A stretch of 17,872 nt of DNA from CAZQDP01 sp964592375 (GTDB lineage: Bacteria > Bacillota > Clostridia > RUG12999). Below are positions 1 through 9,344 of this stretch, one piece after another (position 1 is the stretch's first letter; every line of letters begins with the position of its first letter). The notes beneath the pieces are model-generated. The model ran no database searches. It had not been told where the DNA came from and worked only from the letters and a program-made list of their open reading frames with translations. The stretch covers positions 1 through 17,872 of the forward strand of contig CAZQDP010000054.1 of assembly GCA_964592375.1 (NCBI GenBank), read 5' to 3'. Position numbers and translations under genes: made by a program.

Positions 1-1
1 A

Positions 2-94
2 TATGTAATAAATATCATTGTTAATGTAATTATCGGATACCGCAAGAAGACAAAACTCCTTATGCTTTGGTCACTTGAGGCTCTGAGCGCATAA
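2..94 (+). CDS. C-terminal tail of an unknown protein (5' part outside window)
   Basis: Reading frame 2 is open from the left edge to a TAA at 92-94, encoding about 30 residues. The first half is rich in isoleucine and valine, then comes a basic patch (YRKKTK), then a tail ending SLEALSA. This would suit the last membrane segment and cytoplasmic end of a membrane protein. The stop codon runs straight into the A-rich left arm of the terminator at 93-134, which is where a gene end is expected; that placement is the main support. The other two forward frames are closed early. The stretch is too short to assign a family, and an AT-rich chance frame is not excluded. Confidence 0.4.
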   Translation, partial: YVINIIVNVIIGYRKKTKLLMLWSLEALSA

Positions 95-134
95 AAAAGG
101 GGCGGCCTCACCAAGGGTGATGCTACCCCTTTTT
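93..134. terminator. Bidirectional intrinsic terminator
   Basis: A-tract plus GGGG (94-102) pairs with CCCC plus T-tract (126-134), and a small CACC/GGTG hairpin sits in the loop. Read on the minus strand the stem is followed by six Ts, and on the plus strand the right arm ends in five Ts. It lies about 30 nt past the stop of the GH106-like gene and directly after the plus-strand frame at 2-94, so it probably ends two convergent transcripts. Confidence 0.85.
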
Positions 135-165
135 GCAAATATACTAAAAGATGGATACGCTGTGT

Positions 166-3138
166 TTACAAGCCGAATTCCACAAAGCAATAGTCGTCAT
201 TCCATATATTACCAGATATTGCTCCCTCACACCAGCCTTGCTGCGCCGAAAAGGTGGATGGACCCACACGGTATGATTCACCAAGCACAAAGTGGTGCGG
301 CCCCAGTAAATTTCGGTTGCTTGAATAGAGGACTATATCGAGTATATTTTCCCCTTGCTTGACTTCAATTACGGCCTCAAATGGTGCCCACATCAGCGTT
401 GCAGCTTTTTTTTCATTTACTCGAATGACCAGCATCGCAGCCTTGGGATGAGCCGATAAAACCACCTTCATCTTCCCTGACTTTTCCGCATAAAAGCCCT
501 GCCTTAAGGTAACTGCGCCGGAATAAAAGCATAATCCTTGCAGTGTTAAATCGCCGATTTGCACTATTTTAGGTGTGCTTGCAAGAACAAAATCCCCACC
601 GGTAAACGTCACGCTTTTATAACGCTCACATCCAAGGTTACCCTTCCAATCAATCATGCGCTCCGGCTGAGTTTTGACAACAGACGTTGGAAATACGCCA
701 AAATCCCCTAGGATATAGATGCTTTCAAACTCGCTGTCAAGTGTTAGCTTATTTTTTTCCGTTTCTAATACATTCTCGCCAAAAAGAACATCATATACCT
801 TCTGCCTTTGATAAAAATTTCCCTTCAGCACAAGCTTGTTTTCCCCTTTTTTGATATTGCCCGTGATATTGATTTTTTTAAACTCACTGTCTCTGAAATA
901 GCCTTGGGGCGTATTGTCTATCCTCTTATCGTCTATGGTGATTTCAAAATCCTGCGGTTTTTCGATAGCTACAAAAACCTCTCCCTGTGGAACTTCCTGT
1001 ACAAAGAAGGTAAACAGTTGCTCAACCCTGCAGTTTTCCTGCCTTTCTAGTAGCTCCTGCATCAAAAGGATGACTGCCTTCTTCTCTTGCCAAGCGCCGC
1101 CATTTATTCTGTATTTGCACATATCCAGCGTAATGGCATTGGGGTCGTGTAAAATCATTTCCCAGTCCTTTTGCAGTGCGAGTATCGGCAGATCCGCTTC
1201 TTTGACTTCCCCCTCTCCCTCCACCAAAAGATAGGACTGCATCGGTGCAAAGTCGAGCAGATAGCCGTCTTGGCAAGGAATTTGATGATAAGACAAATCT
1301 TCCAGCGCAAGCAAGCAATAAGTTTTATCTCCTTCAATTTTGACGCAAACCTGAAAAGGCATATTCAAACTTTGATTGGTTAAATAATAAACCTGCTTTT
1401 GGGCATATCTGCGGCGGGTATACCGAATTTCCGTTGCCTTTTGTCCTGTTTGCCTATCGATAATAGAAATGGGACTCAAATCAGTGCAGCGCTCATCTGG
1501 CACATCCGCAAAAGCGCTCACTACCGCCGCAAGTGCCGACAAATCTGCCTCTTGCCCTTCGCAAAGGGTTGGAAGCTCACCCATGGCATAAATGCCTCCA
1601 CCTGCCTTTGCAAAATCTAAAAGTAAGTCTAGCGTGCTTTTATCTATCGTAACCATGGATGGCAAAAGCACGTTCTGATAACGGCATCTGCCAACCTGAA
1701 GCTTCCCATTTTCCACACGCCCATGTCTTAAAAGAATGGTTTCATCCCCAAAGTGAAATTCAATATGTTGCTGTTCTAACTGTAGGCACTGCCGCTGAAA
1801 CTCCGCATTAAACTCCACCGCTTTAGGTGGACGATCATATGCATAATAAATATACGCCGATTTGATCGGATGAATGAGCAGTGCATCTACTTCACTTTCT
1901 CCTTCGCCCAAAATCTGTCCCAATCGTGCGAAATAATCATTAAACGCCCGGTATTCATCCCACCAAGGCTGCTGAATGAACAACGAAGGTGGATAATCCC
2001 TTTTCCGCAGTCCTCTTAAGGTATATCCTTCTAAATGTTGACACATCAGCGTAACGCCATTCACATACTGCCACTGGGCAATCCATTTGAGTTCCTCAAA
2101 GCTGACATTCCAACCGCATAGTGCGTACATTTCAGATAAAACCCGTTTCTTCCCAAGTTGCATGGCAACTGAGCCCACCTGGCGAGGCAAGACGCAATCG
2201 CCAATACCACGCCCCAAATAGTCAATGCCGGGAATATGCATATATTCATAGCACGGCATAACTCCACCCGTATAGGCCACTTGGGAAATCAAATCATCCT
2301 CAGCCATGACGTGGCCTGTGAGCTGCATGCCATTTTCTTCGCACCAATCATATATTTGCTGAAAGAAATTTTGCACAAAAAGCTCGCTGATGAGCTGATA
2401 ATATTCATAACGAAATTTTTTATAACCCTTGTAGGCACCAAAGAGCATGGGCAGTTTTGGCATGACATCATAGCCCCATTTATCTAAAAATGCTTGGGGA
2501 ATTGTGTCGGAATACGGCGTGCCGCATCTCCCCCCATGTTGGGGCTCATCGGTGAAAAATCCCGGCATTCTTCCACCTGCACACCTGCACTTTTCTTTAT
2601 ATACTTCGTGGGTTTCTCTGATAAAATCAGCCACCACAGATGCATCCAGATTATCCACATAATACGGATTTACCACGCGCACAACGGCAAAATATTCTTC
2701 GTTTTCAGGTGGGGCAGGGTGCACAATACACTCACCACCCTGCTCGGTATAGATGCACAGCGCATGAACTGGCTCAGCTTCGCCTGCCCTACACTGCACC
2801 CTGCTCAAATACTTCACCTGATACTTTTCTCCCTTTTCGCATACTCTCCCATCCGCAAAGCCGGAGGGCCAGCCGTTTTCGTCGTAACTCCAACTGTCCA
2901 TACCCAGCTTTGTGCCTTCTTTGGTGCAAGCCTGCACAGCCTCAAACCACTCCTTACCCATGTACGGTGTTTCAAGTCCTCCTCTAGCATGCATGAAATA
3001 ACCGCCCAAACCTGCTTTTTTCATTTCTTGTATTTGTTCTTTTAAAAGCGTTTTATCCAGTTTATCGTTCCAACTCCAAAAAGGCAGTGCCCGATAATCA
3101 TTGTGCACATTTTTCAGTCTTCTTTGCATTTCATCCAT
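166..3138 (-). CDS. GH106-like glycoside hydrolase (alpha-L-rhamnosidase-related), cytoplasmic
   Basis: A 990-residue protein resembling the GH106-type alpha-L-rhamnosidase group. Near the N-terminus are PFWSWN (19-24), a GGYFMHARGG segment (45-54) and YDENGWPSGFADG (85-97), a signature of these (beta/alpha)-barrel enzymes. FFTDEP (194-199, Glu198) and LSEMYALCGWN (334-344, Glu336) are candidate acidic active-site regions; I infer this from position and conservation, not structure. The last third reads as beta-sandwich, sugar-binding-like modules (two KKGENKL/KQGENIL segments). There is no signal peptide, so the enzyme should act on imported sugar. The start is set by an AAGGAG site 9 nt upstream that overlaps the TAA of the GH38 gene, suggesting translational coupling. 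It is the last gene of a three-gene operon. The true substrate may be another deoxysugar or uronic acid; the family call is firmer than the specificity. Confidence 0.82.
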   Translation of the reverse strand: MDEMQRRLKNVHNDYRALPFWSWNDKLDKTLLKEQIQEMKKAGLGGYFMHARGGLETPYMGKEWFEAVQACTKEGTKLGMDSWSYDENGWPSGFADGRVCEKGEKYQVKYLSRVQCRAGEAEPVHALCIYTEQGGECIVHPAPPENEEYFAVVRVVNPYYVDNLDASVVADFIRETHEVYKEKCRCAGGRMPGFFTDEPQHGGRCGTPYSDTIPQAFLDKWGYDVMPKLPMLFGAYKGYKKFRYEYYQLISELFVQNFFQQIYDWCEENGMQLTGHVMAEDDLISQVAYTGGVMPCYEYMHIPGIDYLGRGIGDCVLPRQVGSVAMQLGKKRVLSEMYALCGWNVSFEELKWIAQWQYVNGVTLMCQHLEGYTLRGLRKRDYPPSLFIQQPWWDEYRAFNDYFARLGQILGEGESEVDALLIHPIKSAYIYYAYDRPPKAVEFNAEFQRQCLQLEQQHIEFHFGDETILLRHGRVENGKLQVGRCRYQNVLLPSMVTIDKSTLDLLLDFAKAGGGIYAMGELPTLCEGQEADLSALAAVVSAFADVPDERCTDLSPISIIDRQTGQKATEIRYTRRRYAQKQVYYLTNQSLNMPFQVCVKIEGDKTYCLLALEDLSYHQIPCQDGYLLDFAPMQSYLLVEGEGEVKEADLPILALQKDWEMILHDPNAITLDMCKYRINGGAWQEKKAVILLMQELLERQENCRVEQLFTFFVQEVPQGEVFVAIEKPQDFEITIDDKRIDNTPQGYFRDSEFKKINITGNIKKGENKLVLKGNFYQRQKVYDVLFGENVLETEKNKLTLDSEFESIYILGDFGVFPTSVVKTQPERMIDWKGNLGCERYKSVTFTGGDFVLASTPKIVQIGDLTLQGLCFYSGAVTLRQGFYAEKSGKMKVVLSAHPKAAMLVIRVNEKKAATLMWAPFEAVIEVKQGENILDIVLYSSNRNLLGPHHFVLGESYRVGPSTFSAQQGWCEGAISGNIWNDDYCFVEFGL

Positions 3139-3151
3139 TTTGCAAGACTCC

Positions 3152-5656
3152 TTATCCTAATTCTTCCGTGATCATGCACCTTTCCAGTCTCTTTTTTCCT
3201 ATCTGCGCTCTTAGCGTCACAATTTCAAAACCTTTCACGCGAAGTCTTTGTTTTACGCCAAGCGCGGGTAAGCTTATGGTCACTGTCCTTGCTTTGCCCG
3301 TTGTTTCAAACAAGCGCAGAATGTATCCATTTCCATCCTCCGCCTTTTTAAATGCGGATAAAATCATGCTGGTATCGTCAATCTCAATCAGGTTTTGTGG
3401 GACTATGCCGGCTCCCGATGGGAAAAACGACAAGGTCATGGGTCTTTCGTTATATACATGCGCCATCATATCGAGCTCACAATCTGCCTTTGCGCAATAG
3501 CCGATGACATTCATGCAAAAGGAGCGCTCTCCCATATCAAGCCGTTGGAATGCCCTGTCGCCGGGAATGATGCGACGCTCACCAATGGGATGTCCTGAAT
3601 ATGCAGGACTATGCAGCAAATTCACTCTCAGCTCACCCCCGTGCATACTGCCTGCATAGATGCCGTTGTTGATAATCGCAAGGCTGCCCTTTGCGCTTTG
3701 CAGCATTGCCCATTTCTGATACACCTCTTCCATGCCACTGCCGGAGAGTTTTTCCTGACCGAAAGCGGTTTGCCCTACAAAGGTCCCTCTTTTTATGAGG
3801 GTGGGAAGGGATAGCTTAACCATTTTATCTGCTTGATCCCAAAGCAGCGAAATAGAATACTCAATGCTTTTGCCTTTTGTACAAAGCTTATATTCTGCTA
3901 CCGCAAAGCTAGTCTTGTATCCGAATACCACCTGTACTACCACCCGTACCGGGCCATTTTCGATAATTCTAACTGATGGGATGACCTTATCATGTATACC
4001 CGAAAAGTTACTGCCGGCTTTGGCTGAAAGAAGCTTAAATGCTCCAATTTTCTTTTTATACTCGCTTCCTCGCATACCCCATGGGTCTTCATTTGATTGC
4101 ATCACTATAGGTGCAAACGCACCTTTTTTGAGCAGAGGCGTTCCATCAACCTCGTATTCATCCACCAATCCGGTCTTCTTGCTAATCACAACCAACATGT
4201 TCGCGTTGTGAAAGCGAATGCCATTTTCGCTTTCCTGCAAATAGGGATTTTTCTCGCCATAATACAAGGGAGAGGCGAACTCCTGATTTCTGTCAAGATT
4301 TTCATTGCTCTCTATCTTGAGCTTGCAATCAAACCGATTCATAGAGGAAGGTTCAAGCTGGGCATTAAACACAATTTTTTTGCGCCAGTCCATATTTAAA
4401 TTGCTGTTTTCTTTTTCAAATTGACAAGGAATGATGTTGCCATTCTGATAGAGGTCGCCCATTGTATACTCAAAATTGCTATAATTCTGATCCGCCAGCT
4501 GGTATTCGCATTCCAGTGTCGCATTTACCTTATAGGGATGAGGATTGTAGGCAAATATGGGGATAGTACCATCTTCTGCACGCTTTTGACCTCCCGTAAG
4601 GGCAAAAAATGCTCGGGTTTTGATGCGCGAGAGTTCTTCTATGCCATGGGCTAAGATGGACAGCGTATCCTCCTCCGCTATTTTTACGCAGCTGCCGGGC
4701 AGCATATCATGAAACTCGGAGAACAATAGGTCTTCCTGTGCCTTGTCGAGTGCCTCCTTGGGATATTCCATCAGGCTAGCGGCAGAAGCCGCACTCACCA
4801 TTTTTTCCGTAGTATACAATGTATTTTCCAGCTCCCTATGCCGCTGCTTGATGCGAATTGCAGAGGTATAGCAGCCAACCATGGAGGGGGTAAGACTTTT
4901 GGAAATTGTTTCAAGATTCTGTTTGTCCACAGTGGCAAAATACTCCTCGGGCGTTGCATGAACAATCTGGGTTTTGCATTCCCTCATAAACTCGCCAATC
5001 ATTTTCATGTCCTCATGAGACGGTCCGCCGCCGTGATTGCCAATGCCCCACAGTTGCAAGTCCGTTTCCTTTTGGGGGAAATCCTCCAGCATCTTTTTTA
5101 TTTTATTGACTGCGCTTCCTCTTGATGACATGTATCCACCAAACATTCGATGTCCGATAATTTCGCTACCATCATACCCTTTCCAGATAAAATCCTTGTG
5201 AGGCATGGGATTAGGCCTGCCGAACACGTAACTATCGTACCCTGATTTTTTAAGAATTTGTACAAGTCCCCTGGTATGCCCAAAGGAATCAAAATTAATG
5301 GCAGTGGTTGGCACCTTGTTAAAATATTTTTTAAAATACTGCCTGCCTACCAAGATCTGTCTTGAAAAAGACTCACCGGAGGGCATGATGCAATCGGGCT
5401 GCAGGTACCAGCCTCCCATGATATGCCATTTTCCTTCGGCCACAAGCCTTTGAATACGTTCAAAGAGAGCAGGCTCATATTCCTGTACCCATTTGTACAG
5501 AATAACCTCATTATGATTAAACACAAACCCTTCATACTGTTCACAAAAGTCAGCAGCTACCCGAAAAGTAGATACAGCCTCTGCCGCTCCCTCATCCCAT
5601 CTCCACAGCCATACAGGGTCTAAATGTGCATTGCATAACAAAAACATTTTTTTCAT
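3152..5656 (-). CDS. GH38-family alpha-mannosidase
   Basis: A retaining, metal-dependent alpha-mannosidase of family GH38, 834 residues. Counted from the chosen start, the zinc-site pattern is complete: His11 and Asp13 in AHLDPVW, the nucleophile and ligand Asp123 in NFDSFGHT, and His316 in EFHDMLPGS. The N-terminal barrel is followed by helical and beta-sandwich domains as usual. No signal peptide is present (MKKMFLLCNAHLD is the first barrel strand), so it is cytoplasmic. The frame stays open 12 codons upstream to 5692, but those residues do not fit the family and contain the GAAAGGA/GGGAAAGAG ribosome-binding region, so I start at 5656. It sits 77 nt after the GHL6-like gene and 13 nt before the GH106-like gene. 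Bacterial GH38 enzymes trim alpha-mannosides from N-glycans or short mannosyl oligosaccharides; linkage preference cannot be read here. Confidence 0.93.
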   Translation of the reverse strand: MKKMFLLCNAHLDPVWLWRWDEGAAEAVSTFRVAADFCEQYEGFVFNHNEVILYKWVQEYEPALFERIQRLVAEGKWHIMGGWYLQPDCIMPSGESFSRQILVGRQYFKKYFNKVPTTAINFDSFGHTRGLVQILKKSGYDSYVFGRPNPMPHKDFIWKGYDGSEIIGHRMFGGYMSSRGSAVNKIKKMLEDFPQKETDLQLWGIGNHGGGPSHEDMKMIGEFMRECKTQIVHATPEEYFATVDKQNLETISKSLTPSMVGCYTSAIRIKQRHRELENTLYTTEKMVSAASAASLMEYPKEALDKAQEDLLFSEFHDMLPGSCVKIAEEDTLSILAHGIEELSRIKTRAFFALTGGQKRAEDGTIPIFAYNPHPYKVNATLECEYQLADQNYSNFEYTMGDLYQNGNIIPCQFEKENSNLNMDWRKKIVFNAQLEPSSMNRFDCKLKIESNENLDRNQEFASPLYYGEKNPYLQESENGIRFHNANMLVVISKKTGLVDEYEVDGTPLLKKGAFAPIVMQSNEDPWGMRGSEYKKKIGAFKLLSAKAGSNFSGIHDKVIPSVRIIENGPVRVVVQVVFGYKTSFAVAEYKLCTKGKSIEYSISLLWDQADKMVKLSLPTLIKRGTFVGQTAFGQEKLSGSGMEEVYQKWAMLQSAKGSLAIINNGIYAGSMHGGELRVNLLHSPAYSGHPIGERRIIPGDRAFQRLDMGERSFCMNVIGYCAKADCELDMMAHVYNERPMTLSFFPSGAGIVPQNLIEIDDTSMILSAFKKAEDGNGYILRLFETTGKARTVTISLPALGVKQRLRVKGFEIVTLRAQIGKKRLERCMITEELG

Positions 5657-5686
5657 GCTCTTTCCCGTTCCTTTCTCAAGCGAAAA

Positions 5687-5725
5687 AGGCACAAATTGCC
5701 CCGCAAGCGCATGGCCTTTGTGCCT
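5687..5725 (-). terminator. Intra-operon hairpin, probable partial terminator or mRNA processing site
   Basis: Read on the minus strand, AGGCACAAA (5725-5717) pairs perfectly with TTTGTGCCT (5695-5687), with three further inner G-C pairs, and is followed by four more Ts and then CG. It lies between the stop of the GHL6-like gene and the GH38 start. The T-run is short, so read-through into the two downstream genes is likely; the hairpin may lower their level or stabilise the upstream message. Confidence 0.5.
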
Positions 5726-5733
5726 CCCTATTA

Positions 5734-7749
5734 TTAATATTCAAAAACAACCATTTGATGGCAACTCATTTTTTCTACCTTGATGTGGACATCCTGCCCG
5801 TTTTGCGTGAAACCAATGCTTTCCTTCTGTGGTGCAAGATAAACCGCTTTGATAGGCTTTTCAGATTTTACCGTTACATCGATATGATAAATTTCCGGCA
5901 AATCCTCAATAACCGAGGCGATACCACGCTGCGATGGCTGTGCATATAACAGATGAAGAATGTAGCGAGCATTTGCTTTTTGATCGACAAATCGTGTGCG
6001 CATGGCGCTGAAGTTTTTATGTATGGAAAGCACAGGATTTGTATAGACCATTTTCAATGCGCTAATAAAATAATCTCTATGGTATTGGGAGCCATATTTA
6101 TGATACATCTGGCAAAGCCCATGCGCCAAATAAATTACTTTTCCCTTTGCAACTCCGGCGGGATGCGCTGCCGGCTTCGTTTGGTATGGGGTATTCTGAT
6201 GTGAGCAGTAATGCCCATATCTGCGGTTGAAGAATGGTTCGTACACATCGCCCAGTACAGCGGCGCCATCCTGCGGCTGAATTTTTAGTGCAGAACTATA
6301 AAATAAGAATTTCGTATTCACGGTATTTTTAGCAAGCTCCAAGCCGGGATGAACATAATCTAAATCAAATTCCGACTCACCAATGTATGTGGCACCAACA
6401 TCTATCATAAATTTGCTCTTTGTCACGTCCAGTCCGCTGTAGCCCGTAAGAACAAGACTGCCGCCTCCTGCTACAAAGGCATTCAGTTTGTCAGCCATTT
6501 CTTGCTCTAATAAAACATTATCATGCAGAATAATCGTATCAAATTTTGATAGTACATCATCATCCATGACAATATCAAAGTCCAGCTGTGTTTCCATTAG
6601 CATTTTAATGAGGCCTTCCGTCGCCTGCTCCATCCACTGCCCGTTCCATTGTGTACCCTTTAAAGGACTCACAATAATACCAAGCTTAGAGGTTTCAGTA
6701 ACGTCAAAGCAATACGGCTCGATGGTTTTTACATAATCATAAGCGGAGCCGATGATGCGGTAGGTTTCCAAATCCATCTCGCCATCGGGATGCACCTGAT
6801 CACCCACACTGCATCTTGCACCATAAGCCAGCATGGAAGCACATTCATACCGAAGTGCAAGCGGATTTTTAAAGCCACCGAATTCGCCCCAATTGGTATG
6901 AAATTTTCCTGTCATTCCAAGGTAATCCTTGCCGGTGCGTGCGAAATATTTTGCTCTTGGCGGCATTTTGTCATAACCACCCCACGTCGTTGGCAAATCC
7001 TCCATTTCAAAATGTGTTTGGTATTCATGCCACTTTGGTCTGTACATACTGGCACCACCGTTATAAAATACACTGGCATCTGCATGATATTTTTTAATAA
7101 TGGCATTGCATTTCTCACTAAACTCTTCCCATACCAAATGAATATGTGCATTCACCTGGGCAGGATCGCCAATATCCATTCCTCTTTTTTTCATATCCGC
7201 TCTGCAATTGTCGCAATAACACTCGCCGCGGAATACATTGTAGCAAATGTCATAGAAAATACCGTCAACAGGATGATAACGCTTGCATATTTCTTCGGTT
7301 AAATCATAAATATGCTGTGCATACGCACCGCTTGGACATAAGAATTTCCATGATACGGCAGGCTTTAAATCCTCCTCGCCTGCATTTACATCATAATTGA
7401 TTGTAAGTTCCTTGCCATCTTTATCTTTGGAAAGCCACTCGGGATGATTGATGGCATCATTTGCGCTCCATGCTACTGTAATATAGATTGGCGTGCGAAC
7501 GCCGATTTCATGCGCTGCTTCAATTTGTGCACCCAAAAGGTCAAAGTCAAGATTTGGATGCATATTCCCCGCTTGCGTTGGGAAATAGCACCAACTGTGA
7601 TGACATTTCGCAAAAAGGGTAATGGAATTTAAATTACCAATTTTGAGTGCCTTTTGAAAGTTATCTTTTGAAAAATTCTTGCCGATATTGCCAATGCGTT
7701 CTGTTGTGTGAAAATCCAAATGAACCTGTCTGGTTGCCAGCCGTTTCAT
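5734..7749 (-). CDS. GHL6-like glycoside hydrolase with beta-galactosidase-trimerisation-like domain
   Basis: A 671-residue protein that looks like the 'hypothetical glycosyl hydrolase 6' (GHL6) barrel group. The N-terminal half begins with RQVHLDFHTTE and carries a typical DGIFYD strand (162-167, Asp162 and Asp167 conserved) followed by a Cys cluster CYCDNC (177-182). A GDQVHPDGEMD segment follows, and the C-terminal part (roughly 360-560) reads like the Rossmann-like beta-galactosidase trimerisation fold (IILHDN, GGGSLVLTGYSGLD). No signal peptide is seen. The frame is open to 7800, but AAGGA lies 9 nt before the ATG at 7749 and only 3 nt before the in-frame ATG at 7755, so 7749 is preferred. 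It is the first gene of the operon. The activity is uncertain (alpha-L-fucosidase-like and beta-galactosidase-like annotations are common for relatives). Confidence 0.82.
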   Translation of the reverse strand: MKRLATRQVHLDFHTTERIGNIGKNFSKDNFQKALKIGNLNSITLFAKCHHSWCYFPTQAGNMHPNLDFDLLGAQIEAAHEIGVRTPIYITVAWSANDAINHPEWLSKDKDGKELTINYDVNAGEEDLKPAVSWKFLCPSGAYAQHIYDLTEEICKRYHPVDGIFYDICYNVFRGECYCDNCRADMKKRGMDIGDPAQVNAHIHLVWEEFSEKCNAIIKKYHADASVFYNGGASMYRPKWHEYQTHFEMEDLPTTWGGYDKMPPRAKYFARTGKDYLGMTGKFHTNWGEFGGFKNPLALRYECASMLAYGARCSVGDQVHPDGEMDLETYRIIGSAYDYVKTIEPYCFDVTETSKLGIIVSPLKGTQWNGQWMEQATEGLIKMLMETQLDFDIVMDDDVLSKFDTIILHDNVLLEQEMADKLNAFVAGGGSLVLTGYSGLDVTKSKFMIDVGATYIGESEFDLDYVHPGLELAKNTVNTKFLFYSSALKIQPQDGAAVLGDVYEPFFNRRYGHYCSHQNTPYQTKPAAHPAGVAKGKVIYLAHGLCQMYHKYGSQYHRDYFISALKMVYTNPVLSIHKNFSAMRTRFVDQKANARYILHLLYAQPSQRGIASVIEDLPEIYHIDVTVKSEKPIKAVYLAPQKESIGFTQNGQDVHIKVEKMSCHQMVVFEY

Positions 7750-7824
7750 CTTCATCCATCCTTGCAAATTATTTTTTTTACAAAACAGATCTATGCCCAT
7801 TTTGTTTTTCTCTGATTAAATTCC

Positions 7825-7852
7825 ATTATATAATATTATCATGCTTTGTCAA
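7825..7852 (-). promoter_or_regulatory. Sigma-A promoter of the glycosidase operon
   Basis: On the minus strand TTGACA (7852-7847), a 16-nt spacer and TATAAT (7830-7825) match the sigma-A consensus. Transcription would start near 7818, giving a leader of about 70 nt before the ATG at 7749. No cre-like catabolite site or clear operator dyad was recognised around it, so how the operon is induced is not visible. Confidence 0.75.
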
Positions 7853-7964
7853 TCATAAATATTAGATAAGGTGTAGAATTTTTGCCGTTACGCTTAACCC
7901 TTTTTGGTAAAATAAACGAATGTAAAATGCCGTGCTTTCTGTATCTGCTTTGTATTGGTTTTGC

Positions 7965-7993
7965 TTGACAAATTATTGGTATATATATATAAT
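7965..7993 (+). promoter_or_regulatory. Perfect-consensus sigma-A promoter upstream of paaK
   Basis: TTGACA (7965-7970), exactly 17 nt, then TATAAT (7988-7993): a full match to the sigma-A consensus. The start point would be near 8000, about 29 nt before the ATG. It faces away from the glycosidase-operon promoter 112 nt to the left. Such a strong promoter suggests high, largely unregulated transcription. Confidence 0.85.
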
Positions 7994-8028
7994 AATAACA
8001 CATTATAAATAAGAAGGAATGATTAAGC

Positions 8029-9334
8029 ATGGGGTATTGGAACAAAGAAGTGGAATGTATGCCTTTGGAGCAGCTCAAGGGTCTGCAGAGTGAGCGGCTT
8101 AAAGATACGGTACGGCGCATGTATGAGCATGTGCCCTATTACCGTGCAAAAATGGATGAATGTAACATAAAGCCCGAGGATATTTTGGGTGTTGATGATT
8201 TGTGCAAGCTTCCCTTTACTTACAAAACAGACCTGCGCGACAATTATCCTTTTGGAACCTTTGCGCTTCCTCTTGAAGATGTAATTCGTGTGCATGCCTC
8301 CAGCGGAACGACCGGCAAACAAACCGTGGTAGGATATACCAGGAATGATATTGATTTGTGGAGTGACTGTATGGCCCGTGGCTTTGCCTCCATTGGTTTG
8401 TGTGCGAAGGACGTGGTGCATGTATCTTATGGATATGGGCTCTTTACGGGCGGGCTTGGGTGCCATTACGGCGGTGAGCGGCTTGGTGCTACGGTTGTTC
8501 CTGCCTCAGGTGGCAATACCAAAAGGCAAATTCAGCTTATCATGGATTTCGGAGCCACGGCACTTTGCTGTACCCCATCTTATGCCTTATACATTGCCGA
8601 TGAAATGCAGACGCTCGGCATCTCAAAGGAAGAACTGAACCTGAAAGTAGGCATTTTTGGTGCTGAACCATGGTCTGAAAATATGAGAGCGGAAATAGAA
8701 AACAAGCTTGGGCTCAAAGCGTATGATATTTACGGACTGAGCGAAATTATGGGACCCGGTGTTTCCATGGACTGCGAGGCTAAAAATGGCATGCACATTG
8801 CGGCGGATCATTTCATTGCCGAAATTATCGACCCAAATACCGGCGAAGTACTACCCGAAGGGTCGGTTGGGGAACTGGTATTTACTTGTATTACCAAAGA
8901 GGCTTTGCCACTCATTCGATATCGCACCAAGGATCTTACTTCTCTGGATTATAGCCGCTGTGCTTGTGGCAGAACCATGCCACGCATGCACAAGGTAACC
9001 GGCAGAAGTGATGATATGCTGATTATTCGAGGAGTGAATGTGTTCCCTTCTCAAATAGAATCGGTGCTTTTGCAGTTTAGCGATGTTGAACCACATTATA
9101 TGATTTATGTAGACCGCAAGGATAATTTGGACCTCATGGAGGTTCAAATTGAAATGACCGCCAAACTATTCTCTGATGAGATTAGAGAGGTGGAAAATCT
9201 CGAAAAGAAGCTTCGCCATGAAATTGAATCCACCCTTGGCATTACGGCACTGGTAAAGCTGGTAGAACCCAGAAGCATTCCTCGCAGTGAAGGCAAAGCC
9301 AAACGTGTTATCGATAATCGAAAATTGTTCGAAT
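8029..9334 (+). CDS. paaK: Phenylacetate-CoA ligase (PaaK family), 3' end in assembly gap
   Basis: An adenylate-forming ligase that activates phenylacetate or a related aryl acid to its CoA thioester with ATP. The 435 visible residues include the phosphate-binding loop SSGTTGK (91-97), YGLSEIMGPG (235-244), the ribose-binding RYRTKDL (297-303, Asp302), a CACGR pair (311-315), and the hinge region GRSDDMLIIRGVNVFPSQIE (325-344). The ending IPRSEGKAKRVIDNR is the normal C-terminal catalytic-Lys region, so only a few residues and the stop are lost in the N run that begins at 9335. The start is supported by AAGGA 10 nt upstream. In anaerobes such ligases often accompany indolepyruvate:ferredoxin oxidoreductase in aromatic amino acid fermentation; no such genes are here. 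An ACT-domain gene follows directly. Substrate could be phenylacetate, indoleacetate or a hydroxylated form. Confidence 0.92.
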
Positions 9335-9344
9335 NNNNNNNNNN
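9335..9344. other. Assembly gap (10 Ns) at the paaK / ACT gene junction
   Basis: Ten unresolved bases hide the stop codon of the paaK gene, the ribosome-binding site of the ACT gene and the first base of its start codon (NTG at 9344-9346). The true length may differ from ten. Confidence 0.99.

Noticed and set aside
2494..3045. 183-codon plus-strand frame opposite the GH106-like gene
   Set aside because: Antisense of conserved motif-bearing coding sequence; no ribosome-binding site or family pattern.
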